Shown here piece by piece: positions 37,140 to 46,098 of a stretch of DNA of 64,000 nucleotides. The translations under genes and the position numbers were made by a program. The notes below the pieces were generated by a model, which was not told the DNA's origin, ran no database searches, and was given only the letters and a program-made list of their open reading frames with translations. Source of the stretch: Galbibacter pacificus (GTDB taxonomy: Bacteria > Bacteroidota > Bacteroidia > Flavobacteriales > Flavobacteriaceae); assembly GCF_029603155.1 (NCBI RefSeq), contig NZ_JAPMUA010000004.1:1-64000 (forward strand). The letters run 5' to 3'. Every line of letters begins with the position of its first letter. Positions within the stretch are counted from its first letter, which is position 1.

Positions 37140-37331
37140 AGTAGTCATTGCACAAACCGATATTTATAAAAACAACTGCTAAAGTTTTTTAAATATTTCC
37201 CTGCAATAAGCAAAACAATTACTCCCTCCATTTTTTGACTACTAAAAATTAGACTATTTATAAATTACATCCCTGTCCTTTTTAACTATAGGAGCAAACC
37301 GATATTTCCTTAACTTTATAAAAAAAAGATC

Positions 37332-37850
37332 ATGTTAGCAAAAAAAATAGAAACTGCATTAAATAACCAAATAACCGTAGAAGCCGAATCTTCCCAAATA
37401 TATCTGGCAATGGCCTGTTGGGCGGAAGTTAAAGGCCTTGAAGGTGTTGCACAGTTTATGTACGACCAATCCAACGAAGAGCGAGAACACATGCTCAAAC
37501 TTGTAAAATTTATAAACGAGCGTGGAGGCCATGCAAAGATTTCGGCCTTAAAAGCCCCCAATGTAACTTTTGGAAGTTTTCAGGAAATGTTTCAAATGCT
37601 CCATGACCATGAAATCCTTGTTTCAGAAAGCATCAACAACCTTGTCCATATTACTTTAGAAGAGAAAGATTATGCCACACATAACTTCCTGCAATGGTAC
37701 GTTGCCGAACAAATTGAAGAAGAAGCCATGGCTAGGACCATTCTGGACAAAATAAACCTTATAGGCGACGATAAAGGTGGTTTGTATTTATTCGATCGGG
37801 ACATACAGCAATTAACGGTAACCAGTTCGGCTTCAACTCCCGACGAATAG
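37332..37850 (+). CDS. ftnA: Ferritin (non-heme iron storage)
   Basis: 172 aa four-helix-bundle bacterial ferritin that oxidises and stores iron. Ferroxidase ligands are visible: Glu in TVEAESSQIYLAMA, EExxH in SNEEREHMLKL, and Glu/Gln in helices with ISESINNLVHITLEEKDY-type spacing and WYVAEQIEEEAMA. Length and motif order are typical of FtnA rather than bacterioferritin. It stands alone with about 200 bp of A/T-rich DNA upstream. Confidence 0.95.
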   Translation: MLAKKIETALNNQITVEAESSQIYLAMACWAEVKGLEGVAQFMYDQSNEEREHMLKLVKFINERGGHAKISALKAPNVTFGSFQEMFQMLHDHEILVSESINNLVHITLEEKDYATHNFLQWYVAEQIEEEAMARTILDKINLIGDDKGGLYLFDRDIQQLTVTSSASTPDE

Positions 37851-37900
37851 TTTTTTGACCATAAAAATGTTAAAGTTTATTTAGATTAAGTATAAATAAG

Positions 37901-37908
37901 TATATTTG
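37901..37908 (+). promoter_or_regulatory. -7 promoter element for the small Lys/Cys-rich ORF
   Basis: TATATTTG matches TANNTTTG exactly, with TTTA 21 bases upstream as a weak -33. It lies 26 bases before the TTG start at 37935. Confidence 0.45.
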
Positions 37909-37934
37909 TCCTCGGTAATCAAATATTTTTTCCG

Positions 37935-38099
37935 TTGGGCAAGAAGAAAAAAGACAAAGAGAAGAAGAAAAACAAAAAAGTTAAAGAGCTTAAAGTTAAA
38001 GGCTTAAAATCTAAATGTTGCGAAAAATATAAAAAAAGCGAGTCCAAGCGCTGTAAAAAATGTCCTTGCTTTGACCTGATTAAAGAGAAAGCCGCATAG
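37935..38099 (+). CDS. Small Lys-rich, Cys-containing protein
   Basis: A 54-codon frame from TTG: a basic N-terminal half (LGKKKKDKEKKKNKKVKELK), then KSKCCEKYKKSESKRCKKCP with a CC...C..C pattern that could bind a metal, and a short tail ending EKAA. The frame has a perfect -7 promoter box upstream and a terminator downstream, and the Cys spacing is unlike random sequence. I recall similar short proteins in flavobacteria, but no function is known. An open frame on the opposite strand is rejected as a shadow. Confidence 0.65.
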   Translation: MGKKKKDKEKKKNKKVKELKVKGLKSKCCEKYKKSESKRCKKCPCFDLIKEKAA

Positions 38100-38180
38100 T
38101 TTTCCTTATAAAAATATTCAATCAAGCCCAAGATTGTTATTTATATTTCCACCAAAAAAAGTCAAGATGAGTTCAATATA

Positions 38181-38218
38181 AAAAGCCTTTAAAATTGAGA
38201 TTTTAGGGGCTTTTTTTT
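38181..38218 (+). terminator. Terminator after the small ORF
   Basis: AAAAGCCTTTAAAA pairs with TTTTAGGGGCTTTT around TTGAGA (one bulge) and ends in a T8 tract. Confidence 0.75.
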
Positions 38219-38288
38219 GCTTTGTTCAAACTATACAAAAAATTTATTTCCTCAACATTAGCAATTCGTTACAATTTATTTCGGTAAC

Positions 38289-38574
38289 TTAACGCTTTAC
38301 ACCTCCTTTATCCTGATAGGTTCTCGTGGTAAGTTTTCCTCTATGACTACCTCGTTTCCCTTAACCAAGTATTTCTCGACGATATTTGCGATACTCCCCA
38401 CGCTACCACTTGGTGGCATTGGGTATCCTTAATTAGTTCTCCATTTTGGTTTTTATAACTATCGTTGGTAGCAATGGAAAATTTTTCCAATTTTTTTCCG
38501 CTTTCTAAATTGAGAATCTCAGGATCATTTTCTAAATTACCAATTAACTTAATACTGTTTCTTAAACTGTTCAT
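38289..38574 (-). pseudogene. ssb: ssb (single-stranded DNA-binding protein) pseudogene
   Basis: From the ATG at 38574, an OB fold reads NSIKLIGNLENDPEILNLES, KFSIATNDSYKN, DTQCHQVVAWG. A 1-base loss after AWG shifts the frame; the next frame gives IANIVEKYLVKGNEVVIEG, a second 1-base loss leads to KLTTRTYQDKGGVKR and a stop at 38289 where SSB proteins continue with a YxTEV strand. The family Trp in DTQWH is also Cys. Two indels plus a stop indicate a dead accessory ssb copy. Confidence 0.85.
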
Positions 38575-38744
38575 AATTAAAAGAATTAATATTATTTTTA
38601 ACCGTAAATTCGGGCATTCAAATTCAACAGTACAAAGATTATATCCCCTTGGTTGCCTATTCGGTTATTACGTGGTTACTTTCGCTTAAATTCGGTTGTA
38701 AACATTTGTAATAGTTTGTAAATAGCTAATAACATCAGTTGTAT

Positions 38745-40274
38745 ATGGAAACTATAAGTAAAATAGCACTTAGAAACCTTCAAATTGAAGATTACCTGGA
38801 ACTTCGTTCGTCCATGATAGAAGCCTATAGCGGACTTGACGATGCCCCTTGGAAAGAGCACGAAATAAAAAAATTGCTCAACATTTTCCCAGAAGGCCAA
38901 TTGGTAATACTTGTAGACGAAAAAGTTGTAGGTTGTGCGTTGTCCTTAATTTTAGGTGAAGCCGATATAGACACCAATCACACTTATGAAGAAATCACTG
39001 GAAATTATACCTTTTCCACCCACAATCCGCTAGGTAATATTTTGTACGGCATCGATGTTTTTATTCATCCAAAATACAGGGGCCTGCGCCTGGGCAGAAG
39101 GCTGTACGATAAACGCAAAGAACTTACGGAACAGCTTAACCTAAAGGGCATTATGTTTGCCGGGCGTATTCCAAATTATAGCAAATACGCAAAAGAGATC
39201 AGCCCGAAGCAATACATAGAAAAAGTACGGATGAAAGAATTGTTCGACCCTGTTTTGGCATTTCAGCTAAGCAACGATTTTCACGTAAAAAAAATATTGA
39301 AAAATTATCTTGAAGGTGATGTGCAATCGTTGGAATATGCTGTTTTGATGGAGTGGAACAATATTTATTATGACGAAAGCCCAAAACTTATCAACGCAGC
39401 AAAATCGGTAGTGCGCCTTGGGCTGATACAATGGCAAATGCGGCCCTTAAAAAACCTGGATGCCCTATTCGAGCAAGCAGAATTTTTTATTGATGCCGTC
39501 TCTGGCTATGAAAGCGATTTTGCCTTGTTCCCAGAGCTCTTTACGGCACCTTTGATGGCCGATTACAATCACCTCAACGAAGCCGATGCCATTAGGGAAC
39601 TGGCAAAATATACAGAACCCATTCACCAAAAATTTCAAGAATTTGCCATTTCGTACAATACCAATATCATAACCGGCAGCATGCCCCATATAATCGACGG
39701 AAATCTGTACAATTCCGGCTTTTTGTGCAAAAGGGACGGCTCTTCAGAAATGTACACCAAAATACACATAACGCCCAATGAAGTAGCACATTGGGGGATG
39801 AAAGGAGGCGACGTGATAAAAACCTTTGATACCGATTGCGGAAAAATTGGCATCATGATTTGTTACGATGTTGAGTTCCCCGAATTGAGCAGACTATTGG
39901 CAGACGAAGGCATGCAACTCCTTTTTGTGCCATTCCTTACCGATACCCAAAACGGTTACACGCGTGTTAAGAGCTGTGCACAAGCTCGTGCCATAGAAAA
40001 TGAATGCTACGTGGCCATTGCAGGCTGTGTGGGGAATTTACCCAAAGTAAACAATATGGACATACAGTATGCGCAAGCTGCCGTTTTAACACCCTCTGAC
40101 TTTGCATTTCCCAATAATGGCATAAAAGCAGAGGCCACCCCAAATACCGAAATGACACTTTTAGTTGATGTAAATCTTGACCTTTTAAAGGAATTGCATG
40201 AGCATGGAAGTGTTAAAATTTTAAAAGATAGGCGATTAGATTTGTATGAAGTGAGAAAGAATTATCAAATTTAG
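38745..40274 (+). CDS. GNAT acetyltransferase / carbon-nitrogen hydrolase fusion
   Basis: 509 aa from the ATG at 38745. Residues ~1-215 are a GNAT domain (YGIDVFIHPKYRGLRLGRRL has the acetyl-CoA loop). Residues ~225-500 are a nitrilase-superfamily hydrolase with catalytic triad Glu in DFALFPELFTAPL, Lys in MYTKIHITPNE and Cys in GIMICYDVEFPE. Such bifunctional proteins are known in many bacteria; the substrate is not established, but amide transfer or hydrolysis coupled to acetylation is implied. Intact, while its neighbours on both sides are pseudogenes. Confidence 0.92.
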   Translation: METISKIALRNLQIEDYLELRSSMIEAYSGLDDAPWKEHEIKKLLNIFPEGQLVILVDEKVVGCALSLILGEADIDTNHTYEEITGNYTFSTHNPLGNILYGIDVFIHPKYRGLRLGRRLYDKRKELTEQLNLKGIMFAGRIPNYSKYAKEISPKQYIEKVRMKELFDPVLAFQLSNDFHVKKILKNYLEGDVQSLEYAVLMEWNNIYYDESPKLINAAKSVVRLGLIQWQMRPLKNLDALFEQAEFFIDAVSGYESDFALFPELFTAPLMADYNHLNEADAIRELAKYTEPIHQKFQEFAISYNTNIITGSMPHIIDGNLYNSGFLCKRDGSSEMYTKIHITPNEVAHWGMKGGDVIKTFDTDCGKIGIMICYDVEFPELSRLLADEGMQLLFVPFLTDTQNGYTRVKSCAQARAIENECYVAIAGCVGNLPKVNNMDIQYAQAAVLTPSDFAFPNNGIKAEATPNTEMTLLVDVNLDLLKELHEHGSVKILKDRRLDLYEVRKNYQI

Positions 40275-40304
40275 AGGATATTACCCCCGTAAACTTCAAA
40301 ATAA

Positions 40305-40864
40305 ATGATAATTAATTTAAAAGGAGAAGTATGTAAAGACTTCTCAAAAGAAGAATGAAAAGAAAATGAAAAGTATAAAATCTCCAACTACGGCAGGATT
40401 ATAAGCTACAAATACAAAGAAGATGGAGAAATTATAAAGCCGGTGCTGGTTGGTGGCTATGAAGCCATTACCGCCATTAAAAAGGACAGAAAAAACGAGC
40501 TGCTGTATATATACACAGGGCTGTGGCAATTTTGTTTATAGACAACCCCGATAAATTAAAATTTGTAATTCATAAAGACCATAACAGATCTAATAACGAC
40601 TACAATAATTTGCTATGGGTAAACAGGAAACAGCTTACCGAACACAATAAAAACAGTCCTAAGATGCTTTTCGCCAAAGAAAAAAGAAAAACGCATAGAA
40701 CGTATGCAAAACTCACCGAGGCAAAAGTAAGGCTCATAAAACGAAAAATAAACGATCCCAACCGCAGGACCCGGCTAAAAATGATTGCAAAACAATTTGG
40801 CATCTCTAAAATGCAATTGTACAGAATTAAATCTGGCGAAAATTGTGGAAGTGTATATCCATAA
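40305..40864 (+). pseudogene. NUMOD4/HNH homing-endonuclease-like pseudogene
   Basis: From ATG 40305 the frame MIINLKGEVCKDFSKEE hits TGA where NUMOD4 proteins have Trp (EEWKE). It then reads YKISNYGRIISYKYKEDGE and GGYEAITAIKKDRKNELLYI. An extra TA in TATATATAC shifts the frame; restoring it gives LLYIHRAVAILFIDNP, then KFVIHKDHNRSNNDYNNLLW (HNH region) and an HTH-like MIAKQFGISKMQLYRIKSG. One nonsense change and one 2-bp expansion inactivate it. Confidence 0.85.
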
Positions 40865-40877
40865 TCCAGAGGCTACA

Positions 40878-41195
40878 ATGGGCAAATATTGTCTTGAATG
40901 TAATGGAAAAATATTGGTAGGTCCAAAAAAATATTGCAGTGACTATTGTAGGAGCACCTACAATAGTAAACTAAATAAAGACAATAAAAACCTAATACGC
41001 AATATTAATAACCGCCTTAGGAAAAATTATAGGACCCTGGAAGAATTAAATCCCGATGGCAAAACAAAAACCACAAAATCCAGATTATTGGACAAAGAGT
41101 TTGATTTTGAGTACATAACCAATACATATACAACAAAAAAGGGAACAACCTATTTCTTTTTATACGATCGATATAGGTTACCTCCCTTTGGATAA
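40878..41195 (+). CDS. Zinc-ribbon small protein, C-terminus frameshifted
   Basis: 105 aa from ATG 40878. CLECNGKILVGPKKYCSDYC gives a four-cysteine zinc knuckle (CxxC...CxxxC), followed by a basic stretch KLNKDNKNLIRNINNRLRKN and DFEYITNTYTTKKGTTYFFL. At GATCGAT a 4-base CGAT duplication shifts the frame; removing it extends the protein to GYLPLDNDFYMLVRRER with a stop at 41227, which looks like the native end. The protein may still fold, since only ~14 residues differ. Function unknown. Confidence 0.7.
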   Translation: MGKYCLECNGKILVGPKKYCSDYCRSTYNSKLNKDNKNLIRNINNRLRKNYRTLEELNPDGKTKTTKSRLLDKEFDFEYITNTYTTKKGTTYFFLYDRYRLPPFG

Positions 41196-41233
41196 TGATT
41201 TTTATATGCTCGTACGCAGGGAAAGGTAATAAA

Positions 41234-41695
41234 TCAATAATTATGGCTGCTAAGTTTTAATGCGGCAACCACAATATCTTTCCTGCTTATTTGTCCAACC
41301 AGTTTTCCGTGCTCCATGACGGGCAGGCGCCTTCTATGGCCCTTATAAAATCGGGACGCGGCATCAAAAATATTCATGTCGTGCGGTATCGTCTCTACGT
41401 CTTTCGTCATGAAATTTTCAACATTTTTCTCAAGAATGGGCATATTAAAATAACGGCTTTCAGAAATTTGTTTCATACAATCGGCTTCAGAAATAATCCC
41501 CATTAAATGTCCATATTCATTACATACGGGGCCTCCCGAAATCCGATGTTTTATAAACAGCTCCATAACTTCCAATATGGATTGTTCAGGTCTAAATAAA
41601 ACTAAATTCTTAGTCATATAATCTTCGACTAGAATCGGAGCCTTGTATTCTTTCTTTTGCTCTTCCCGTGCTCCCTGAAAACTTTTAATGCCCAT
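41234..41695 (-). CDS. CBS-pair domain protein
   Basis: 153 aa made of two CBS motifs (~23-80 and ~92-150): VEDYMTKNLVLFRPEQSI...GGPVCNEYGHLMGIISEADC and VENFMTKDVETIPHDMNIFD...RRLPVMEHGKLVGQISRKDI. Stand-alone CBS pairs bind adenosyl ligands such as AMP or ATP and act as energy sensors; the partner here is unknown. Ends a few bases from the convergent zinc-ribbon gene. Confidence 0.92.
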   Translation of the reverse strand: MGIKSFQGAREEQKKEYKAPILVEDYMTKNLVLFRPEQSILEVMELFIKHRISGGPVCNEYGHLMGIISEADCMKQISESRYFNMPILEKNVENFMTKDVETIPHDMNIFDAASRFYKGHRRRLPVMEHGKLVGQISRKDIVVAALKLSSHNY

Positions 41696-41872
41696 ATGTA
41701 TCCTTTTTTTAAGTTTGGTGTAAACTATAAAGTTAATGAATTTTTGCTAATTAAAATATATTATTCTTAATGAAATAGTTAATTTTTATCAATTTGTTAA
41801 ATTTATAAGCTTCGCAAAATTATTAATACTTTAATTTTTATAATTACATTTATAATGGCCAAAAAAAATTGA

Positions 41873-44143
41873 ATGAAAAACCTTACTTCCATTTTAACGT
41901 TTATTGTTTTTGTTGCATTAGCCACCTGGCGCTTCTATAATTTAATGCCGCAAGCGGAATATGCTCCTAAAGAAATTTCGACCGAAAATGTTTTAAAACA
42001 CATTAAAACAATTTCCAAAAACCCTCATTTTGTAGGGACTGAAGCTCATAAAGTAGTAAAACAATACATTGTCTCTCAATTACAGGGCATAGGCCTAAAA
42101 ACAGTGGTGCAGCAAGGGTATACCAGCGGAGACTGGGGAAATTTAAGTAAGGCCGAAAATATTATTGCAACAATAAAAGGAACCGGAAATAGCCAAAAGG
42201 CACTCGTGCTCATGTCTCATTACGACAGTAACCCACATTCTTCCCTTGGTGCAAGCGACGATGCCGTTGGGGTAAGCATAATTTTGGAAGCCGTTAAAAG
42301 TTTTATTGAAAAAGACAAAGCACCTAAAAACGATATCATTATACTATTTACAGATGCCGAAGAACTTGGGCTAAACGGGGCTCAGCTTTTTGTAAAAGAG
42401 CATCCATTGGCGCAAAAAATCGGACTTATTTTAAATTTTGAGGCCCGGGGAAGTGGCGGTCCAAGCTATATGCTTATTGAAACAAACGGCGGCAACAAAA
42501 ACATGATTGAAAGTTTCAATAATTCAGGAGTACAGTTTCCCGTAGCAAACTCGCTGGCTTATAGCATTTATAAAATGCTACCAAACGATACCGATTTAAC
42601 AGTATTTAGGGAAGATGCCGATGTTGAAGGATTCAACTTTGCTTTTATCGACGACCATTTTGATTATCATACAGCAAACGATAGTTACGAAAGGGTTAAC
42701 AAGAAAACGGTTCAGCACCAAATATCTTACCTCCTCCCCTTGCTGGACTATTATGCCAATTATAATTTAAATGGAATCAAGGCCAATACGGATTATATTT
42801 ATTTCGATTTTCCCGTTTTTAACTTTGTATACTATCCATTTAGCTGGATTTTCCCGATGCTTATCCTTGCCATAGTACTGTTAATTGTTTTTGTAATTAT
42901 AGGAATTAAAAATAAAAAGTTAACGGGAAAGGGTATGTTTAATGGTTTCCTTGCTTTTTTTATATCGTTTATCCTAGCCGGATTAATAGGCTATTTTTGT
43001 TGGCCCGCCTTAAAAAGCATATACCCACAATATGCCGATATTCTACAGGGGTTTACATACAATGGGCATTTTTATATTGCCGGATTTACGGCATTAGCTT
43101 TTGGCATTAATTTTTATATATACTCAAAATTTAAAAAAACTACTACATCAGAGTTGTTAATAGCACCCATTTTCATGTGGATACTTATTTGCTGTGCAAC
43201 AGCCATGTATTTAAAAGGCGCCAGTTTTTTTATAATTCCTGTTTATGGGGCATTGGCGGCCTTGTTCATATCCATTAATAAAAAGAGAAAAAAGTCGGCA
43301 ACATTATTTTTAATCATTCTTTGTGTGCCCGCCCTTTGGATTATTGCTCCCCTAATACAAATGTTCCCTGTAGGTTTGGGCTTAAAAGTATTGGTGTCTT
43401 CTTGTATTTTAAGCGTTTTGCTTTTTGGTCTGCTATTACCCGTTTTTGGATCGTACAAAAACAAAAAAACCTTTTCGTTACTAAGCTTTGTCGTATGTGC
43501 TTTTTTTTTGGTAGCAGCTCATTTCCAATCGGGTTTTACCAAAGAAAGGCCACATCCAGCCAGCCTTGTTTATATGCTCGATGCCGATACCAACAAAGCA
43601 GAATGGGCAACTTACAACCATATTTTAGACCCATGGACAGCACAATATTTAGGGGATGAAAAACAAAAACCCGGTCCCGGCAATGATTTTAGCAGCAAAT
43701 ACGGCACTGGATTTTCATATATTTCCAAAGCGCCGCTTAAAAATATCCCGCCACCCGATATTGCTATCATTTCCGACACCATTTATACCGATAAAAGACA
43801 TGTAACTCTTTGCGTTACACCGCGCAGAAATGTTAATAGGTTGGAAGTTCTAACTAATGATGTAGAAATAGTAAGCTGTACCGCAAATGGAATTGCATTA
43901 AGTAACGATTTTTTAAAAAACAGAAACCAACGCCTTTTAACACATTTTATAAGCAACAACGAATACACAGAGCTAAATTTGGTATTTAACAGCAAGGATA
44001 AACCTCAACTAATTTTTTATGAAGCCTCAAACAATTTGTTGAGCCACCCTTTGTTTAGTGTACCAAAAAGACCCGACAACAGTATCCCCATGCCTTTTGT
44101 TTTAAACGATGCCATTGTAACCAAAAAAACATTACAATTATAA
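41873..44143 (+). CDS. M28-family aminopeptidase with membrane domain
   Basis: 756 aa. One N-terminal transmembrane segment is followed by a periplasmic M28 zinc peptidase domain (~35-300): VLMSHYDSNPHSSLGASDDAVG (His, Asp), FTDAEELGLNGA (Glu-Glu), LNFEARGSGG and FIDDHFDYHTANDS. About eight membrane helices (~310-560) and a C-terminal beta-rich domain follow, the layout of the Fxna-like/M28 membrane group. Its stop overlaps the next start (TAATG), so the two are coupled. Confidence 0.92.
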   Translation: MKNLTSILTFIVFVALATWRFYNLMPQAEYAPKEISTENVLKHIKTISKNPHFVGTEAHKVVKQYIVSQLQGIGLKTVVQQGYTSGDWGNLSKAENIIATIKGTGNSQKALVLMSHYDSNPHSSLGASDDAVGVSIILEAVKSFIEKDKAPKNDIIILFTDAEELGLNGAQLFVKEHPLAQKIGLILNFEARGSGGPSYMLIETNGGNKNMIESFNNSGVQFPVANSLAYSIYKMLPNDTDLTVFREDADVEGFNFAFIDDHFDYHTANDSYERVNKKTVQHQISYLLPLLDYYANYNLNGIKANTDYIYFDFPVFNFVYYPFSWIFPMLILAIVLLIVFVIIGIKNKKLTGKGMFNGFLAFFISFILAGLIGYFCWPALKSIYPQYADILQGFTYNGHFYIAGFTALAFGINFYIYSKFKKTTTSELLIAPIFMWILICCATAMYLKGASFFIIPVYGALAALFISINKKRKKSATLFLIILCVPALWIIAPLIQMFPVGLGLKVLVSSCILSVLLFGLLLPVFGSYKNKKTFSLLSFVVCAFFLVAAHFQSGFTKERPHPASLVYMLDADTNKAEWATYNHILDPWTAQYLGDEKQKPGPGNDFSSKYGTGFSYISKAPLKNIPPPDIAIISDTIYTDKRHVTLCVTPRRNVNRLEVLTNDVEIVSCTANGIALSNDFLKNRNQRLLTHFISNNEYTELNLVFNSKDKPQLIFYEASNNLLSHPLFSVPKRPDNSIPMPFVLNDAIVTKKTLQL

Positions 44144-44955
44144 TGACAAAAAAAATTGCCATATTGGGTTGCGGATGGTTGGGCTTACCGCTCGCCATTT
44201 CGCTGGAGAAGAAAAAACATCAAATAAATGGGGCCACAACAAGCGTGGATAAAATACTTATTCTGGCCAGGCATAATATTAATCCGTTTTTAATAGCTGT
44301 ACACCAACAGCATATTGAAGGGAATATTAGTTATTTTTTAAAAGATATAGACATTCTAATAATAAACATCCCGCCACGTATTAAAAAAAATTCAGGACAG
44401 AAGTACGTTTCTAAAATTCAAACACTCTCAAAAAAAATAGAACAATCTGGAGTTAAAAAAGTAATATTTGCAAGCAGTTCTTCTGTGTATGCCAGCAAAA
44501 ACGATATTGTTGATGAAAACACGCCTCCATCGCCCGAAACCGAAAGCGGGAAACAAATATTGGCTTCTGAAAAAATTTTAAGTAACAACCCGCATTTTAA
44601 AACAACAATTATAAGGTTTGCAGGGCTTTATGGCAACGACAGGCACCCAGTAAATTCCCTTTCGGGAAGAAAAAATATTGCTAATCCACGGGCACCCGTA
44701 AATTTAATCCATCTTACAGATTGTATAGGAATTATCAATGCTGTAATCGATAAAGAAATATGGGGTAGAACATTTAATGCCGTGGCACCGCAACATCCGG
44801 AAAGAAAAGATTTCTATGTTGAAAAAGCCCACAAAATGGGTGTTTTACCTCCAATATTTAAAGAAACTACAAAAACGAAAGGAAAAACCGTTACCTCAAT
44901 ATTAATTAACAAATATTTAGATTACCATTTTGCTTTTCCAGACCTTTCTGATTAA
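44143..44955 (+). CDS. NAD(P)-dependent epimerase/reductase, YeeZ-like SDR
   Basis: 270 aa extended/atypical SDR. The Rossmann motif is GCGWLGLPLAISLEKK. There are no classic YxxxK pair contacts, but FASSSSVYASKND supplies the Tyr region and RFAGLYGNDRHPVNSLSGR is typical of the YeeZ-like group. Translationally coupled to the M28 peptidase gene; no functional link is known. Substrate unknown. Confidence 0.85.
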   Translation: MTKKIAILGCGWLGLPLAISLEKKKHQINGATTSVDKILILARHNINPFLIAVHQQHIEGNISYFLKDIDILIINIPPRIKKNSGQKYVSKIQTLSKKIEQSGVKKVIFASSSSVYASKNDIVDENTPPSPETESGKQILASEKILSNNPHFKTTIIRFAGLYGNDRHPVNSLSGRKNIANPRAPVNLIHLTDCIGIINAVIDKEIWGRTFNAVAPQHPERKDFYVEKAHKMGVLPPIFKETTKTKGKTVTSILINKYLDYHFAFPDLSD

Positions 44956-45059
44956 ATCAAGTTAAAATCCTTAACACAGCGACTATTTTCTAGTTAAATA
45001 TTGGTTAAACACGATAAAAAATAACAACAGTACACAGGGCATTTAGTAATTTTATAATG

Positions 45060-45189
45060 TAAAAGAAACGAAATATTTGTTTTTCATTTTTAGAAAACTT
45101 AGAAGATAAAGTTAGGTTAGGTTTTTAAGTTAGTTTAGATTAGTTTATTAAAAAGGAGAATTGTTTTATATGGTTCTCCTTTTTTTTTT
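45060..45189 (+). ncRNA. Candidate small RNA or leader, C-depleted, terminator-ended
   Basis: The 350-bp gap 44956-45305 ends a possible transcript at a strong terminator. Bases 45101-45175 contain no C and carry repeated TTAG words (GTTAGGTTAGG, AAGTTAGTTTAGATTAG). No open frame is present. A -7-like TAATTTTA lies at 45047. It could be an sRNA or only the tail of the upstream mRNA; support is weak. Confidence 0.25.
45149..45189 (+). terminator. Rho-independent terminator
   Basis: AAAAAGGAGAA pairs with TTCTCCTTTTT around a ~15-base loop and ends in T10. It is 190 bp past the SDR stop and 115 bp before the next gene. Confidence 0.8.
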
Positions 45190-45305
45190 ATTGTTGCAAC
45201 AATTCTACCTTCCAATTGAAAAAAATTAATAGATTTGGCACATTAAACAAAACACTTATTACTTAACAAGTTGCAATTTTATATTTACAAATAATGTTTT
45301 CTACT

Positions 45306-46025
45306 ATGAAAAATTTATTCATTGCGTTGTTTTTAGCAACCACAATGCCTGCTTTTTCCCAAAGCAACCAAGCACTTGCCCAACATTACGAAGCCTTTTA
45401 TAAACAAATGAAAAAACAAGGCGATGTAAGAGGCGTTATAAATGCACTGACCCACCTAAATGTACTCAACCCAACAGAAACCAGAAAAGACACATTGGCC
45501 TTCTTTTACAGCAATTCCGGTCAGCATGTACAGGCAATAAACCTTCTTGGGACCGAAAAAGACACCAAAGCATCAGATTTGGCCGTGGAAGTAAAAGCCC
45601 GGTCTTTAAAGGCCCTTAACCAGCCACAGTTGGCCGTTCAACAATTTGATATTATGTTCTCGCGTGAAGCAGATGTATATACCGCTTACGACTTAGTTGA
45701 CCTGAATTTACAAATAGGAAAAACCGTAGAAGCCCAAACCTATATAAAATATGGCCTGGAACATACAACCAACGAAGATATGCTCCCCTTTTATGAGGCC
45801 AACCCACCATACCAAGTTCCATTGAAGGCCGCTTTTAAATATCAGGAAGGCTTACTAAAATACAATGAAGATAAAACCAATATAGACGAAGCCATAAAAC
45901 CTATTGATGAAGCCATTGTTATGGCCCCCAACTTTAAATTGGCAAAGCAGATACGGGAACTTTTACTAAACCAAAAAGAAGCTGCCGAACAACAAAAGCC
46001 CCAAACCCCGACCGAAGATAAATAG
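45306..46025 (+). CDS. Secreted TPR-like protein
   Basis: 239 aa from the ATG at 45306, which places a clean signal peptide (MKNLFIALFLATTMPAFSQ) at the N-terminus; the frame opens 12 bases earlier. The mature part is all-helical with TPR-like repeats (LAVEVKARSLKALNQPQLAV, AYDLVDLNLQIGKTVEAQTY, AIKPIDEAIVMAPNFKLAKQ). It ends in a Gln/Pro/Glu tail. Periplasmic scaffold role is inferred from the repeats; no specific function is recognised. Confidence 0.8.
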   Translation: MKNLFIALFLATTMPAFSQSNQALAQHYEAFYKQMKKQGDVRGVINALTHLNVLNPTETRKDTLAFFYSNSGQHVQAINLLGTEKDTKASDLAVEVKARSLKALNQPQLAVQQFDIMFSREADVYTAYDLVDLNLQIGKTVEAQTYIKYGLEHTTNEDMLPFYEANPPYQVPLKAAFKYQEGLLKYNEDKTNIDEAIKPIDEAIVMAPNFKLAKQIRELLLNQKEAAEQQKPQTPTEDK

Positions 46026-46042
46026 AAGTAACCGTTATAAAT

Positions 46043-46084
46043 AAAAAGAGGTGTTTAAAAATTAATTTTTAAACACCTCTTTTT
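46043..46084. terminator. Perfect 42-bp palindromic bidirectional terminator
   Basis: AAAAAGAGGTGTTTAAAAA and its exact complement meet without a loop at 46063/46064, giving a 21-bp perfect inverted repeat with A and T flanks. It separates the convergent TPR-like and M13 peptidase genes. Confidence 0.88.
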
Positions 46085-46098
46085 TTAGGCAGCTACTT

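Noticed and set aside
35142..37331. An integrase, transposase or IS ends explaining the accessory zone
   Set aside because: No recombinase frame or terminal inverted repeats of an IS were visible on either strand.
37919..38131. A 70-codon minus-strand Phe/Leu-rich frame
   Set aside because: It is the complement of the Lys-rich small ORF, which has a promoter and terminator in the plus orientation.
40862..40880. A second (TG) duplication at the end of the HNH gene
   Set aside because: Removing TG does not give a plausible native C-terminus, so the present stop may be original.
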